From: Strix aluco
Lineage: Eukaryota > Chordata > Aves > Strigiformes > Strigidae
Direction: 5' to 3'
NCBI RefSeq assembly: GCF_031877795.1
Contig: NC_133970.1
Location: forward strand, 44,726,296-44,790,295
Length of the DNA: 64,000 nt
Both the position numbers and the translations under genes were made by a program. The notes under the pieces were generated by a model, which ran no database searches, was not told where the DNA came from, and saw only the letters and a list, made by a program, of their open reading frames with translations. This document shows, piece after piece, positions 54,320 through 64,000 of the stretch; the first letter of the stretch is position 1; each line of letters opens with the position of its first letter.

Positions 54320-54707
54320 TGATGTGAGTCAGAGCCAATCAAAATTCCAATTGTTTACTTAGCAAGCGGCAACAAGCAAAACAGCGCTGGGCGGCCGGGG
54401 AGTCCTTGCTCCACCAACGGCGCGCACCCACTTCCCGAGGGTCCGTCTTTTTTATATCCTCCGCCTTCCGGTATCGGGTCTCTCTGAGAGGTGTACTCTG
54501 CGTCTGCGCACTTTGCAGCTAGGGGGTCGCTCCATCCGGGTCTTCCTCGCGTCACCAACTCCATGTATTTCCTGCTTTCCTGAGAGTGGCTCACAAAGCT
54601 TTTGTTTATATCTTACAGAATATAGACACTACCCCCTTTTTTCTTCTTCTTCTCCCCTTTGTCTTTCTCCCCTTTGTCCTTCTTCCCTTTCTCCCTCTTT
54701 TCAGTCT
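54320..54707 (-). mobile_element. ERVK-like LTR fragment with polypyrimidine tail
   Basis: On the minus strand a TATAAAAAAGACGG core lies near 54446-54460, followed by GTTGGTGGAGCAAGGACTCC, GCGCTG and AAGTAAACAA. This is the arrangement of the ERVK-like LTRs at 1-471 and 7794-8299. A C/T-rich stretch occupies 54628-54707. The ends are not defined. Confidence 0.6.
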
Positions 54708-55085
54708 TTTGCATAGTAGGAGTCCTTGCTTCAGCATTTCAACTTAGATAAGCACTTGCAGTCAGTTAGTCGTTACACAGTGTAATAGTTAAGATTAAGC
54801 TTAGGCCTACATAGTTTATGGAATAACATGTCACGAGCTCCCAGTATCTTTAATGGAATTTGATGAACAAACAGTTTACTGTCTATCACAGTACTCAAGG
54901 TATTTATGACAGAAAAAAGTTACGAGATTGAAGCAGTGTGCTAAATGTTCCAGAGGAATCGATTTGCTTATCCTTCATATATAAGAGTTTAGAGAACTGG
55001 GAGCTAACAACTGTGAATCTTTGGGGGGGGGGGGGGGGGGGGGGGGGAAAAGCTTGCATTATGTTTGACTTCTTAATGTTTTTGT
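54708..55085. other. CERT1 intron with a poly-G run
   Basis: Intronic sequence with 25 consecutive G at 55023-55047. Nothing else was recognised. Confidence 0.6.
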
Positions 55086-55090
55086 CCATC

Positions 55091-56046
55091 TGTCGCAGAT
55101 GAAAGTATTAACACGGTAACGATTTAACAGGAATTTTAGATTTATTAATAAATAACAGCAATTGATCATTTCCAAAATAATTTAGAAGATGTTATAAAAA
55201 TAGCGACTTATTTACAGATTCTAGGATGACAAGATTCACACTTACTTACTTCGTGGTATCCTAATTTATACCTATGTACATGCGCATACACAAACACAAA
55301 ATGTACAAACACACATACAGAAACAAAAGTATCTGGATCCAGTAGAATGAACACAAAACGTACAAACACAGAGATAAAAGTATTCGTATCCAGTAGAATG
55401 AAGTACGTACCCACACACTAATAAACGGAGAAAGAGCGGGTGAAAGAGAAAGGAAAATTTCTCTCCTCTCGAGTTTAGAGCAAATCCTCCCAATGCCTTG
55501 GCATTCCTCAACGGGCGATAATCGAGACTCGAGCGGGGGACTTCGCCCTGGCCTTCCGTCTGGAGCAGATGATACCTTAAGGGTTTGGTACCTGAGAGGC
55601 GTCCCAGCTCAGGGGAGGTGCTGGTCACAGGCCCGCTGCGATCCAGGAGAGCTCAAAGGGTCTCCCTGGTGGTTGCCATTTATAGGGTCCAAGATAATTG
55701 ACTTTTGTCAGATACCTTTTGCTCACGCCCAGCTCGAACAACAAAGTATTCTGGTGCCTTCCAGCAGTTGCACAAGAACTTGATGAATGTGCAACTCTGT
55801 TATTGTTCCCATTTGACCCCATCCCAGGCACAGGTGTGCCAGGCCCTTAGGAGATGATGGGCTGTTATAACTGCTTCTGAGCAATTGGGAGGGGCAGGAG
55901 CCAGGCTCGTTAAGGGGGCACCTTAACGTTAGCAGTCCTTATCTCCACAGATTGGTGTATAGCTCGGGGGAGGTGGGTGGAATCACATGTAGCACCAAGC
56001 AGCCCAACAAGGAGGGGCAGGGAGGGGTAAGAATTGCACCACCACA
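55091..56046 (-). mobile_element. Solo LTR, family B copy 2, CCATC target duplication
   Basis: 956 bp from TGTCGCAGATG to CACCACCACA on the plus strand, flanked by a perfect 5-bp repeat CCATC (55086-55090 and 56047-56051). The minus-strand TATA box CCTATAAATGG is at 55677-55687. The following sequence resembles 8741-8830 in the arm copy of the family. It contains CA/GT-rich blocks at 55260-55340. No internal genes remain. Confidence 0.88.
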
Positions 56047-56051
56047 CCATC

Positions 56052-56452
56052 CTCTCTCACTGATTATTTAATTGGCTCTTATCTAGATGTCCTAGATGTT
56101 AAACTTGTTAGTCTTAGAGTCCATTCTCCTAGGTTATCATTCTGGTTTTTAGGCTCATTTCTTTAATCACTTGGCTGCTTTTACTGTATTTGATTACTGG
56201 CTTTTGTCTCCTTGTCTTTTAAGGCCCTACTGTTCATCAGCATTTTGGTTCAGCTTTCCTGATCTACGTCTTATCTGTTCCAATGAACTGTTACTTCCAT
56301 TTTACCTAAAGGGCTTGAAGGTCAGGTATTTTTAAAGTATATAGTACACAAAACATGTTATATTTTTAGATACAAGATAGGCACTGCTCCAAGGTGTTGA
56401 GCTTAACTACAATACCTAGCACAATGCAACTTCTGCATCTGGGTTATACAAG
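56052..56452. other. CERT1 intron, nothing recognised
   Basis: Non-coding sequence between the LTR and the CR1 element. Confidence 0.55.
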
Positions 56453-57018
56453 TAGAATCATAGAATATCACAGCTTGGAAGGGACCCATAAGGATCATCG
56501 AGTCCAACTCCCTGTTCCTCCCGGGAATACCTAACATTAAACCATGAGACTAAGAGTAGTCCAGATGCTCCTTGAACTCTGACAGGCTTGGTGCCATCAC
56601 CACTTTCCTGGGGAGCCTGTTCCAGTGACCCTCTTGGTGAAGAACCTTTTTCCTAATGTCCAATCTGAACTTCCCCTGATGCAGCTTCACACCATTTCCT
56701 CGTGTCCTATCACTGGCACTAGTGCAGTGTAGAGTGGGACAATCCCTTCCCTCAACCAGCTAGCTATGCTGTGCCTGATGCACCCCAGAACACGGTTGGC
56801 CCTTCTGGCTGCCAGGGCACCCTGTTGACTCATATTCAACTTGCCATCAACCCAAATCCCCAGATCTCTTTCCACGGGGCTGCTCTCCAGCCTCTCGTCC
56901 CCCAATTTGCACATATAATCAGGCTTACCCCATCCCAGGTGAAGAATCTGGCACTTGGTCTTGTTAAATTTCATATGCCCAGCATTCTAGTCTATCCAGA
57001 TCTCTCTGTAAGGCCTCT
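56453..57018 (-). mobile_element. CR1 LINE, 5'-truncated 3' end
   Basis: The left edge carries the CR1 3'-end signature on the complement, AGAATCATAGAATATCACAG, followed by the GGAAGGGACC and GAGTCCAACTCC blocks common to bird CR1 tails. The minus-strand frame 56687-56974 encodes the C-terminal end of CR1 reverse transcriptase (KTKCQILHLGWGKP, ERDLGIWVD, NRVLGCIRHSIAS). It is cut at its 5' end and abuts an LTR. CR1 is the dominant LINE of birds and other reptiles, which supports the host assignment. Confidence 0.9.
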
Positions 57019-57224
57019 CTATGTGGGAGATACACACATGCGGATGATCACACAGTGATTATGCAATGCCTACTTTATTATGGTGGACAAGCCTTTTATA
57101 ATGCAGGTGAAAATCACAAGATACAATCACATGGTATAATTCTTTCTGATTGGACAGTTAGCTTTGCACATGCTCCTTAAGCTCTCTTCTGATTGGCTGA
57201 GAACTGCCACCTCGACATTGTACA
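57019..57224 (-). mobile_element. 3' LTR of an ERVK-like remnant
   Basis: About 206 bp from TGTGGGAGATACAC to CATTGTACA on the plus strand. The sense strand has ATTATAAAAGG (TATA) and CATAATAAAG (polyadenylation signal). A purine-rich AGAGAAGAAGTT lies just upstream, a likely polypurine tract. It directly follows the env-like frame, as a 3' LTR should. Confidence 0.75.
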
Positions 57225-57295
57225 AACTTCTTCTCTGCCCAGACCCACACCCTGAAGTTGTTTAACTTCCTGGGTTCTTCCTCATTCTTCCAGGG

Positions 57296-57946
57296 TCATC
57301 TCCTCGTCACATCCTCGCCGAAGCTGAGGCTTTGCCAGTCTTGCTCATATGCAGGATTGCTCACATGCCGATTTCCTCGCAGGAAATCCTTTAGAATCCC
57401 CACAGATCCCTCTTTTTGTTTTTGAGCAATCCAAACTCCTTGCAAGCCTTTTTGCAACGATTGTCTAACACAAGAAATTAAGCATGGCAAAATAATAGCA
57501 AGCACAACAGTCACAATAATTACAATGATTCCTCCTTTTAACAATTCTTTGCTCATGATAAGTTGACCTTGCCAAAAGGCTGTGGTGTTGGTGCCGGGCT
57601 GGGTAATTTGAGCAATGGCATTGGCCTGTGAAAATTTCATTTTTGCCCAACTATCGTCTGACACAAACCCAATGAATTCTTGTGGGTCAGAGTAAGTGAT
57701 TCTCAATAAACATGTTGTGAATGGGTCCGACGGAGTAGCCATCGAAAGGCAGAAGGATTCTTGACCTGTCCCTTTAGCTATAGTTACCCATATGTTTGGT
57801 CGGGGAAACGCTACTTTTGCTGGATGAGCATTAATCGCTGTCAGAACCATCACAAGGCTTAGAATCACAAACTTGATCTCCTTTCCAAGGCCGCACCCAG
57901 CGAGATGGAGCCCATCTAGTGCCGGTATCTGTAATAACGCAGGCAT
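57296..57946 (-). pseudogene. ERVK-like env remnant, internally deleted
   Basis: A 216-codon frame begins with a hydrophobic leader-like segment (FVILSLVMVLTAINA) and continues into a short surface-protein-like part. It then passes, without any visible furin site or fusion peptide, into a membrane-spanning helix (IIVIIVTVVLAIILPCLISC) and a cytoplasmic tail. An intact env of this kind is several hundred residues longer, so most of the surface subunit and the ectodomain are missing. The open frame may be by chance. It overlaps the integrase C-terminus in another frame, the usual order for such viruses. Confidence 0.75.
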
Positions 57947-58360
57947 AGCCTCGACCCGTCATTTTTAGTTCCACAGGTCCTTTCCACTCTCCTATAGCAA
58001 CATCTTTGTACTGAGCAAAAGCACCATCTCCACACCGGCTTATACCGGATTTCAGACCCATACTTATGTATTACTACTGGTGGTTCCTCCCTGTCACCTG
58101 TGAGCTGTAAGTAATTTAACACATACACCGCTTTTGCAAGTGGTTCTGCAGCAGCCCAGACCTCTCCCCCTTTTTGTTTTTGCAAAAGCGCCTTTAAAGT
58201 TTTGATGCGCTCTCTCCACGACGGCTTGCCCCGTGGGGGAATGTGGTATAGCTGTGATGTGACGTATACCCCAGAGTTGACAAAAAAACCACCCAAATTT
58301 TTGAGAGGTATAGGCTGGTCCATTATCAGTTTCACGGGTCAATTGAACTAATTTCCCATA
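57831..58360 (-). pseudogene. ERVK-like integrase C-terminal half, frameshifted
   Basis: Overlapping frames carry one integrase in pieces. RETDNGPAYTSQKF and IPHSPTGQAVVERAHQNFK (with the second catalytic Asp and the Glu) are in frame 58094-58342. A C-terminal AKAVYVLNYLQLTGDREEPP is in frame 57916-58335. A DNA-binding end EWKGPVELKMTGRGYACVIT is in frame 57831-58061. This pol differs from the ERVL pol of the two other proviruses and resembles avian ERVK/alpharetrovirus-type integrase. At least two frame changes make it inactive. Confidence 0.82.
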
Positions 58361-58384
58361 TTCTCAGGCGCATTCCGCCCTACC

Positions 58385-58567
58385 GCGATGGTAACTTCTC
58401 ACAGCTTAGTGCTTTTTCGCAGTTCAGTGTTGCAGCTGGCCGCTGTTTTTGCCCGCTACCTTGGCACAACTCAGCAGTTTCTGATCTATCTTCCAAGCCC
58501 TGTTCTTCCTAGCTATTGCTCAGAGGCTGTGTAAAGCTACACCTGCAAGACTTATTTTGAGACTTCA
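58385..58567 (-). mobile_element. Truncated ERVK LTR U3 fused to integrase
   Basis: The minus strand matches the U3 of the solo LTR at 31250-31650 (for example CTGCTGAG.TGTGCCAAGGT and CGGCCAGCTGCAACACTGA). It then breaks off near 58385 and runs into the integrase remnant. It is a likely 5' LTR fragment joined by a deletion of the rest of the LTR, gag and most of pol. Confidence 0.7.
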
Positions 58568-59230
58568 TCAATTAAGGGTTAGGCAAGCTTCAAAAAACAC
58601 AGCATACTTAAAATAGTTTCACAGAAGGCTAGAAACAATACAGCAGTTACAGTTACTAGGTAAAAAAGAGTAGGCTAATTTCAGTACCCGTAATTAGGGG
58701 ATATGACTAAATACTACAAAAATAAACAGTAAGGAAAATACGGAATAGCACACTTACTTAATGGGGTACTAACATTCAGATCCGCAATTGCTGGGGAACC
58801 CTGGATGCAGCGAGAATTTAGAGTGCCCTTCCTCGCAAACCGGAAATCCTACGCGATGCGTCCATCCGTAGGTGAGGCATCCAACATCGCTGCAAGCAGG
58901 TCCAGCCTCATATATCTAAATCAGCAGGCCAAAATAACTGGCAACTTTCTTTGAGCGGAAACATCTGATTTCATCCTCCTGTTGGGTTCCACCCAGAGCC
59001 TGGCCACCACTCAAGGGGGAAAACCAAGGGAGTTTCTAATAAGGTTAAACACTTGAGGTCTTGCTTCTTAATATTGCTAAAGAAAGAAAGTTGAATACAC
59101 ACATCTTATAGCATTTCATCCTTATTAAGAACTACATTTTATCTAAGCTACATCTTTCACTGGTGACTAATAAGCTTCTATATGTCATCAAGGAGTTGCA
59201 ATTACTGTCAGCATTTTCTCTTAAAAGAGT
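58568..59230 (-). mobile_element. Diverged LTR related to family C
   Basis: The complement shares the blocks around the promoter and R region with 12715-13526: the GGAAATCCTACGCGATGCGTC block near 58844 and CATCCTCCTGTTGGGTTCCACCC-like sequence near 58973. The ends are diverged and not defined. The ERVK fragment at 58385-58567 abuts its left side. Confidence 0.6.
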
Positions 59231-59711
59231 TGGCAACTGCAGTGTGATTAAGGACTGAGATAGTGTATTTTGTCCTATTGCAGCAGCAAGCATTGCCCAT
59301 CCATTCTGCTTAAATGATCAGTCGAAGAGATGGCGAACTGCTGGCACAGGGGCATCCACAGCACCCACAGCCGGCTCCTGAGTGTCCACCAAAAGCTGCC
59401 TCTCACGCCTCGGGTGTAGTTGCACACAGCTTGCTGGTAACCACCTGTGGGGACTGTGACCTGTGAAGACACAAGCATAACCTCTTCCCCAGGCTAATCA
59501 AGGATATGGTCCTTCCCGGTTACCACTTTCCAGGGTTTTTGCTAACACTTGAGCCTTATGACACTTGAAACACTTAGCCCAAACAAACAGGCTGCACCGA
59601 TGACCCAGCGGGCACTTGGGCGCTCTGTCAGAGAGCTCCACACGCCGCAGCTGCAGCTGGGCTGCATCTCACACCCGCAGAACAATCAGACAAAGAGGTC
59701 TCTTACACTCA
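59231..59711. other. Non-coding stretch left of provirus 2
   Basis: Nothing recognised with confidence. The G/C-richer part at 59330-59660 looks unlike the surrounding intron and may be an old repeat. Confidence 0.45.
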
Positions 59712-60320
59712 TGTGGTGGTTTGACCTTGGCTAAATGCCAGGTACCCACCAAGTCGCTCTATCACTTCCCCCCCCTTCCCCTTTTTTTTCTCAACAGGGC
59801 AAAGAGGGGAAAGAAAATAAGATAGGAAAAAAAAAAACAACCCTTGTGGGTAAAACAAAAGCAGTTTTAATATAAGCAAAGCGAAGCAAAGGTCCGCGCG
59901 CAGAAGCAAAAAAGCGCAAACAGATTTATTCTCTCCTTCCCATGAACAGGCGATGGCGGGCCTTCTCAGGAAGCAGGGCTCCCATACGCGGAGGGGTTGC
60001 CTCGGAGGACCAAGGGTGACCCCACCCCCTTCCTCCTTTCTCCCAGCTTTATACTGAGCAGCCGTCAGATGGTCTGGAATATCCCTTTGGTCAGTTGGGG
60101 TCAGCTGTCCTGGTTGTGTCCCCTCCCAAGATCTTGCCCACCCCGTCCCACTGTGGGGGGGGGAAATGTCGGAAAGAGCCTTGGTGCTGTGTAAGCACCA
60201 CTCAGCAGTAGCCACACCACCAGGGTGCTATCAACACCCTGCCAGCTCCCAACATCAAACACAGCACCATGGGGGCTGCTACAGGGGAAAACCAATTCCG
60301 GCTCAGCCAGACCCGGTACA
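59712..60320 (-). mobile_element. 3' LTR of ERVL provirus 2
   Basis: 609 bp, TGTGGTGGTTTGACC to CCGGTACA on the plus strand. It differs from its partner mainly in homopolymer lengths and a few substitutions. The sense strand has CAGTATAAAGC (TATA) and GAATAAATC (polyadenylation signal). Confidence 0.92.
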
Positions 60321-60588
60321 GTCTCCACCCCTTATTCCATACCATTTACGTCACACCCAGGTCCCACATAACACTCATTTATCCATTCCGTAAGCTTTCT
60401 TCACTCCTCCAGATGTTCAGTGACTTGGCTCCCATCTGTCAAGATGGATGTTCAGGACAGGAGCAGTATGTTTGACTGTTGGACTCCAGCACCGGCTAGG
60501 TTTGGGTCATCATCGCACGTATCTGGTTCACTCTTCGTCGTTCCTACTTCCTCCATCACTTCCTGCAACATACAACTCAGCCCACAGG

Positions 60589-62785
60589 TTATTTTCCCCC
60601 CAAGGTTAAATCTCCTGGAGGCACACACTGAGTAGCCCCATCCTCCCGCATTACCCACCAAGTACATCCAGGTCCCTGAGCAAAAACAATCCCACGAGTG
60701 GGCTTGCCTTTTCCCAAGGGAGGAGCAATCCACACTGCCTTCCCCAGCCATTGCCCTGTGGGTACTACAGGGACCTTATCTCCTCCCACCGTATGAAGGG
60801 GTTTGGTTTGGGCAGGACCAGGACGGTTAACAGATCCTCTGGTGTTAATTAGCCAAGTGGCTTCTGCTAAATTTATATCCCAGTGCTTCCATCCCCCATT
60901 GTCCAATGCTCTCAACATAGTCTTCAACAGTCCATTGTATCTTTCAATCTTTCCAGACACGTGTGGGTAATAAGGGATGTGATACACCCACTCAATGCCG
61001 TGTTTCTTTGCCCAGGAGTTTATGAGATTATTTCGAAAATGGGTCCCATTGTCTGATTCGATTCTTTCAGGAGTACCATGTCGCCATAAAATTTGCCTTT
61101 CAAGACCTAAGATGGTATTTCGGGCAGTGGCATGATTTACAGGGTACGTCTCGAGCCAACCAGTAGTTGCTTCCACCATGGTGAGTATGTAGCGCTTGCC
61201 TTGGCGTGTTCGTGGCAATGGTCCAATATAGTCAATTTGCCAGGCCTCGCCATATCGAAAACTCAGCCATCGCCCTCTGTTCCAGGGAGACTTTACTCGT
61301 GTGGCTCGCTTGATTGCAGCACATGTTTCGCATTCACGAGTGACCTGTGAGATGGCCTCCATGGTCAGGTCCACCCCTCGATCACGAGCCCATCTGTACG
61401 TTGCATCTCTCCCGAGATGCCCGGATGTTTCATGGGCCCATCGAGCTACAAATAGCTCACCCTTGCGCTCCCAGTCCAGGTCCAGCCGAGCTACTTCCAT
61501 TTTGGCAGCCTTGTCTACTTGCTCGTTGTTCTGATGTTCTTTGGTGGCACGGCTTTTGGGCACGTGGGCATCTACATGACGTACCTTTAGAGCCACGTTT
61601 TCCACTCGGGCAGCGATGTCCTGCCACAGTGCAGCAGCCCAGATGGGTTTACCTCTGCGCTGCCAATTGGTCTTCTTCCACTCCTGTAGCCACCCCCACA
61701 GGGCGTTAGCCACCATCCAGGAGTCAGTGTAGAGATACAGTACTGGCCACTTTTCTCGTTCAGCAATCTTTAGGGCTAGTTGGATCGCTTTTACTTCTGC
61801 AAACTGACTTGACTCGCCCTCTCCTTCAGTGGCCTCAATGACTTGTCTTGTGGGACGCCACACAGCAGCTTTCCACTTCCGATGGTTTCCTACCACACGA
61901 CAGGATCCATCAGTAAACAGAGCATACCGCCTTTCATCTTCTGGTAACTCGTTATATGGCGGTGCCTCTTGGGCACGAGCCACCTCCTCAGGCAGTGCTC
62001 CAAAATCTCTACCTTCTGGCCAGTCCAGGATCTCTTCCAGGATCCCTGGACGGTTGGGTTTTCCCAGTCGAGCTCGTTGCGTGATTAACGCCACCCATTT
62101 ACTCCAGGTAGCACTGGCTGCATGGTGCGTAGAAGGGATGTTTCCTTTGAACATCCAATGTAACACAGGCACTCGCGGTGCCAAGAGGAGCTGTGCTTCT
62201 GTACCAACAACTTCGGAAGCGGCTCGAATCCCCTCATATGCTGCCAGAATCTCCTTTTCAGTCGGAGTGTAGTGGGCTTCTGATCCTCGATATCCCCGGC
62301 TCCAAAATCCTAATGGTCGACCCCGAGTTTCACCTGGTATCTTCTGCCAGAGGCTCCATGTGAGGCCATGCTCCCCAGTTGATGTGTAAAGTACATTTTG
62401 CACAGCTGGTCCTGGCCGAACAGGCCCAAGAGCTACCGCCCGAGCTATCTCCTGTTTGATGTGCTCAAAGGCTTGTTGTTGCTCAAGACCCCACTCAAAA
62501 TGGTTCTTCTTTCGGGTTACTTGATAGAGAGGGCTCACCAGCTGACTGTAACCTGGAATGTGCATCCTCCAAAATCCCACAAGTCCTAAGAAAGCTTGTG
62601 TTTCCTTCTTGTTGGTCGGTGGAGACATAGTTGCTATCTTGTTGACGACATCCATAGGCACATGGCGGCGTCCATCTTGCCATTTTATTCCCAAGAACTG
62701 AATCTCCTGTGCTGGTCCCTTGACCTTGCTTTTCTTTATGGCAAACCCAGCTTTCAGAAGAATCTCAATTACTCTTTGTCCTTTG
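60589..62785 (-). pseudogene. Provirus 2 pol, open from mid-RT through integrase
   Basis: The uninterrupted frame runs 60589-62868, but only from about 62785 leftward is it pol. The first ~30 codons are gag sequence read in the wrong frame across the deletion. The pol part starts after the catalytic RT box, at VIEILLKAGFAIKK, and continues with FLGIKWQDGRRHVP and LGFWSRGYRG. RNase H follows (YALFTDGSCRVVG, ESSQFAEVKAIQL, RHVDAHVPKS), then integrase with the HHCC-like part, WQIDYIGPLPRT, ERIESDNGTHF, SGKIERYNGLLK and a full C-terminal domain. There are no stop codons over about 730 codons. Lacking the RT active site, it cannot work alone. Confidence 0.9.
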
Positions 62786-63205
62786 AGAGCACTGAACTGC
62801 AGCTCGATAAGCACAGGCCAGGCCCCAGTACAGCGCTGGGAGTTGCTGATTTTCACTGGGATAGGCAAGGCACCCTTCTATCAGGTGTTGTGTCAATTTT
62901 GCGGGGTTGCTTGCCTGTTCAGGGGTAAGATCCCAGGCTACAGGAGGTGATAACCGTCCTAGGAATCTGCCCAAATCCTTCCACTCCCCCTGCCACCCAG
63001 GGACAGGCCGCCTCAGGGCACATTTTGGTATTGGCTCACCCAAAATTTGCCTTCTCTTACACCAAAAACCTACCGAGCTCCACACAGCCCACAACAGGCG
63101 AACAGCATTAATGAACAGTATCAAAGAGCTAACATAAGGGTGAATAAGTACCTCGGGAGCCTGCAGAATAAAACCACTCATGATGTTCCCAATTTCTTCC
63201 AGCAT
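62765..63205 (-). pseudogene. Provirus 2 gag, N-terminal part
   Basis: A 146-codon frame whose LSPPVAWDLTPEQASNPAK and ALYWGLACAYRAA blocks align with SPPTFWDFTPEQVQSPDK and AMCWGLAHAYRIA of provirus 1 gag. A hydrophobic stretch follows the first ~25 residues (SSLILFINAVRLLWAVW), as in provirus 1. After about 62785 the frame leaves gag homology and ends, marking the deletion joined to pol in another frame. Confidence 0.82.
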
Positions 63206-63328
63206 GTTCCCGAGCTTAGCAAAATCAAGATAAGCAGAGCAATCAACAAACCCGTGACCAGCACAAGAGCTTGTCGCTTACTAACTGCTATAGCTATAGC
63301 ACAATTAATATAAAACTGCCGTTGTCCC

Positions 63329-63346
63329 GCCCCACGTTGGGCGCCA
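63329..63346 (-). other. Primer-binding site matching tRNA-Lys1,2
   Basis: On the minus strand it reads TGGCGCCCAACGTGGGGC, eight bases inside the 5' LTR. This is the standard 18-base site complementary to the 3' end of tRNA-Lys1,2. Confidence 0.93.
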
Positions 63347-63354
63347 AAATAGAC

Positions 63355-63965
63355 TGTGGTGGTTTGACCTTGGCTAAATGCCAGGTACCCACCAAGTCGC
63401 TCTATCACTTCCCCCCCCTTCCCCTTTTTTTTTCTCAACAGGGCAAAGAGGGGAAAGAAAATAAGATAGGAAAAAAAAACCAACCAACCCTTGTGGGTAA
63501 AACAACAGCAGTTTTAATATAAGCAAAGCGAAGCAAAGGTCCGCGCGCGGAAGCAAAAAAAAGCAAACAGATTTATTCTCTCCTTCCCATGAACAGGCGA
63601 TGTCGGGCCTTCTCAGGAAGCAGGGCTCCCATACGCGGAGGGGTTGCCTCGGAGGACCAAGGGTGACCCCACCCCCTTCCTCCTTTCTCCCAGCTTTATA
63701 CTGAGCAGCCGTCAGATGGTCTGGAATATCCCTTTGGTCAGTTGGGGTCAGCTGTCCTGGTTGTGTCCCCTCCCAAGATCTTGCCCACCCCGTCCCACTG
63801 TGGGGGGGAAATGTCGGAAAGAGCCTTGGTGCTGTGTAAGCACCACTCAGCAGTAGCCACACCACCAGGGTGCTATCAACACCCTGCCAGCTCCCAGCAT
63901 CAAACACAGCACCATGGGGGCTGCTACAGGGGAAAACCAATTCCGGCTCAGCCACACCCAGTACA
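63355..63965 (-). mobile_element. 5' LTR of ERVL provirus 2
   Basis: 611 bp from TGTGGTGGTTTGACC to CCAGTACA on the plus strand. It is the same family as the solo LTRs at 2219-2819 and 50323-50923. Confidence 0.92.
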
Positions 63966-64000
63966 GATATGTAAATGGAATTTCAAAGAACTGCATCTAT

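Larger units (their letters stand above)
59712..63965 (-). mobile_element. ERVL-class provirus 2 (4.25 kb, gag-pol deletion)
   Basis: A two-LTR provirus on the minus strand: 5' LTR 63355-63965, primer-binding site, gag N-terminal part, pol from mid-RT to the end of integrase, polypurine tract GGAATAAGGGGTGGAGAC (complement of 60321-60338) and 3' LTR 59712-60320. The LTRs are nearly identical, so it is young. A deletion removed most of gag, protease and the first part of RT. The flanks, ACTCA on the left and GATAT on the right, do not match, unlike the other elements here. Confidence 0.92.

Noticed and set aside
55260-55400. CRISPR-like or satellite array from repeated ACAAACACA blocks
   Set aside because: The repeats are short, irregular and inside an LTR with target duplications; this is eukaryotic low-complexity sequence.
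54201-64000. CERT1 exon 4
   Set aside because: No frame with the expected serine-rich linker sequence and splice sites was seen in either strand.

Overview
The window looks like bird genomic DNA from a sex-chromosome-like, retrovirus-rich stretch. It carries the first three coding exons of CERT1 (COL4A3BP, the ceramide transfer protein), a 5'-truncated CR1 LINE and many avian-type ERV LTRs. In birds the human 5q13 block holding CERT1 maps to the Z chromosome. By rough count from the boundaries given here, about 40% of the arms and spacer is ERV sequence. That is high for a bird autosome or Z and would fit a W copy, but I cannot decide between Z and W.

The dominant structure is a huge inverted repeat. 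Bases 1-16765 are the reverse complement of 36377-53141: paired positions always sum to 53142. I found no indel or substitution at any place compared, homopolymers included. The arms flank a 19.6 kb spacer (16766-36376). The left arm is cut by the window edge, so its real outer end is unknown.

CERT1 is split by this structure. Exon 1 with its CpG-island promoter (35299-35394) and exon 2 (30536-30670) lie in the spacer on the minus strand. Exon 3 (54084-54200) lies outside the right arm on the plus strand. The phases are compatible and all splice sites look intact. Either the spacer is inverted relative to an intact plus-strand gene, or the palindrome continues past the left edge and carries a second exon 3 there (predicted about 0.94-1.06 kb left of base 1, minus strand), or the assembly is wrong.

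Layout. Each arm holds an ERVK-like LTR (1-471), a pair of related LTRs (819-1622, 9986-10830), a solo ERVL-type LTR (2219-2819), further LTRs (6532-7315, about 7794-8299, about 8443-9160, 12715-13526, about 15660-16511) and a U2 snRNA-like fragment. The spacer holds a 6.3 kb ERVL-class provirus on the minus strand (17596-23897: gag, protease, RT, RNase H, integrase, no env). Its integrase is split by a solo LTR with a perfect 6-bp target duplication. The spacer also holds an inverted LTR pair (25065-26730), a solo ERVK LTR (31250-31650), another LTR (about 31789-32393), then CERT1 exons 2 and 1. Right of the palindrome are CERT1 exon 3, several LTRs, a CR1 tail (56453-57018), a broken ERVK-like integrase/env remnant (57019-58567), an LTR (about 58568-59230) and a second ERVL-class provirus (59712-63965) with a gag-pol deletion but an open pol 3' half.

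The only host gene recognised is CERT1. The remaining sequence is intron or flanking DNA in which I see no exon, tRNA, rRNA or CRISPR array.
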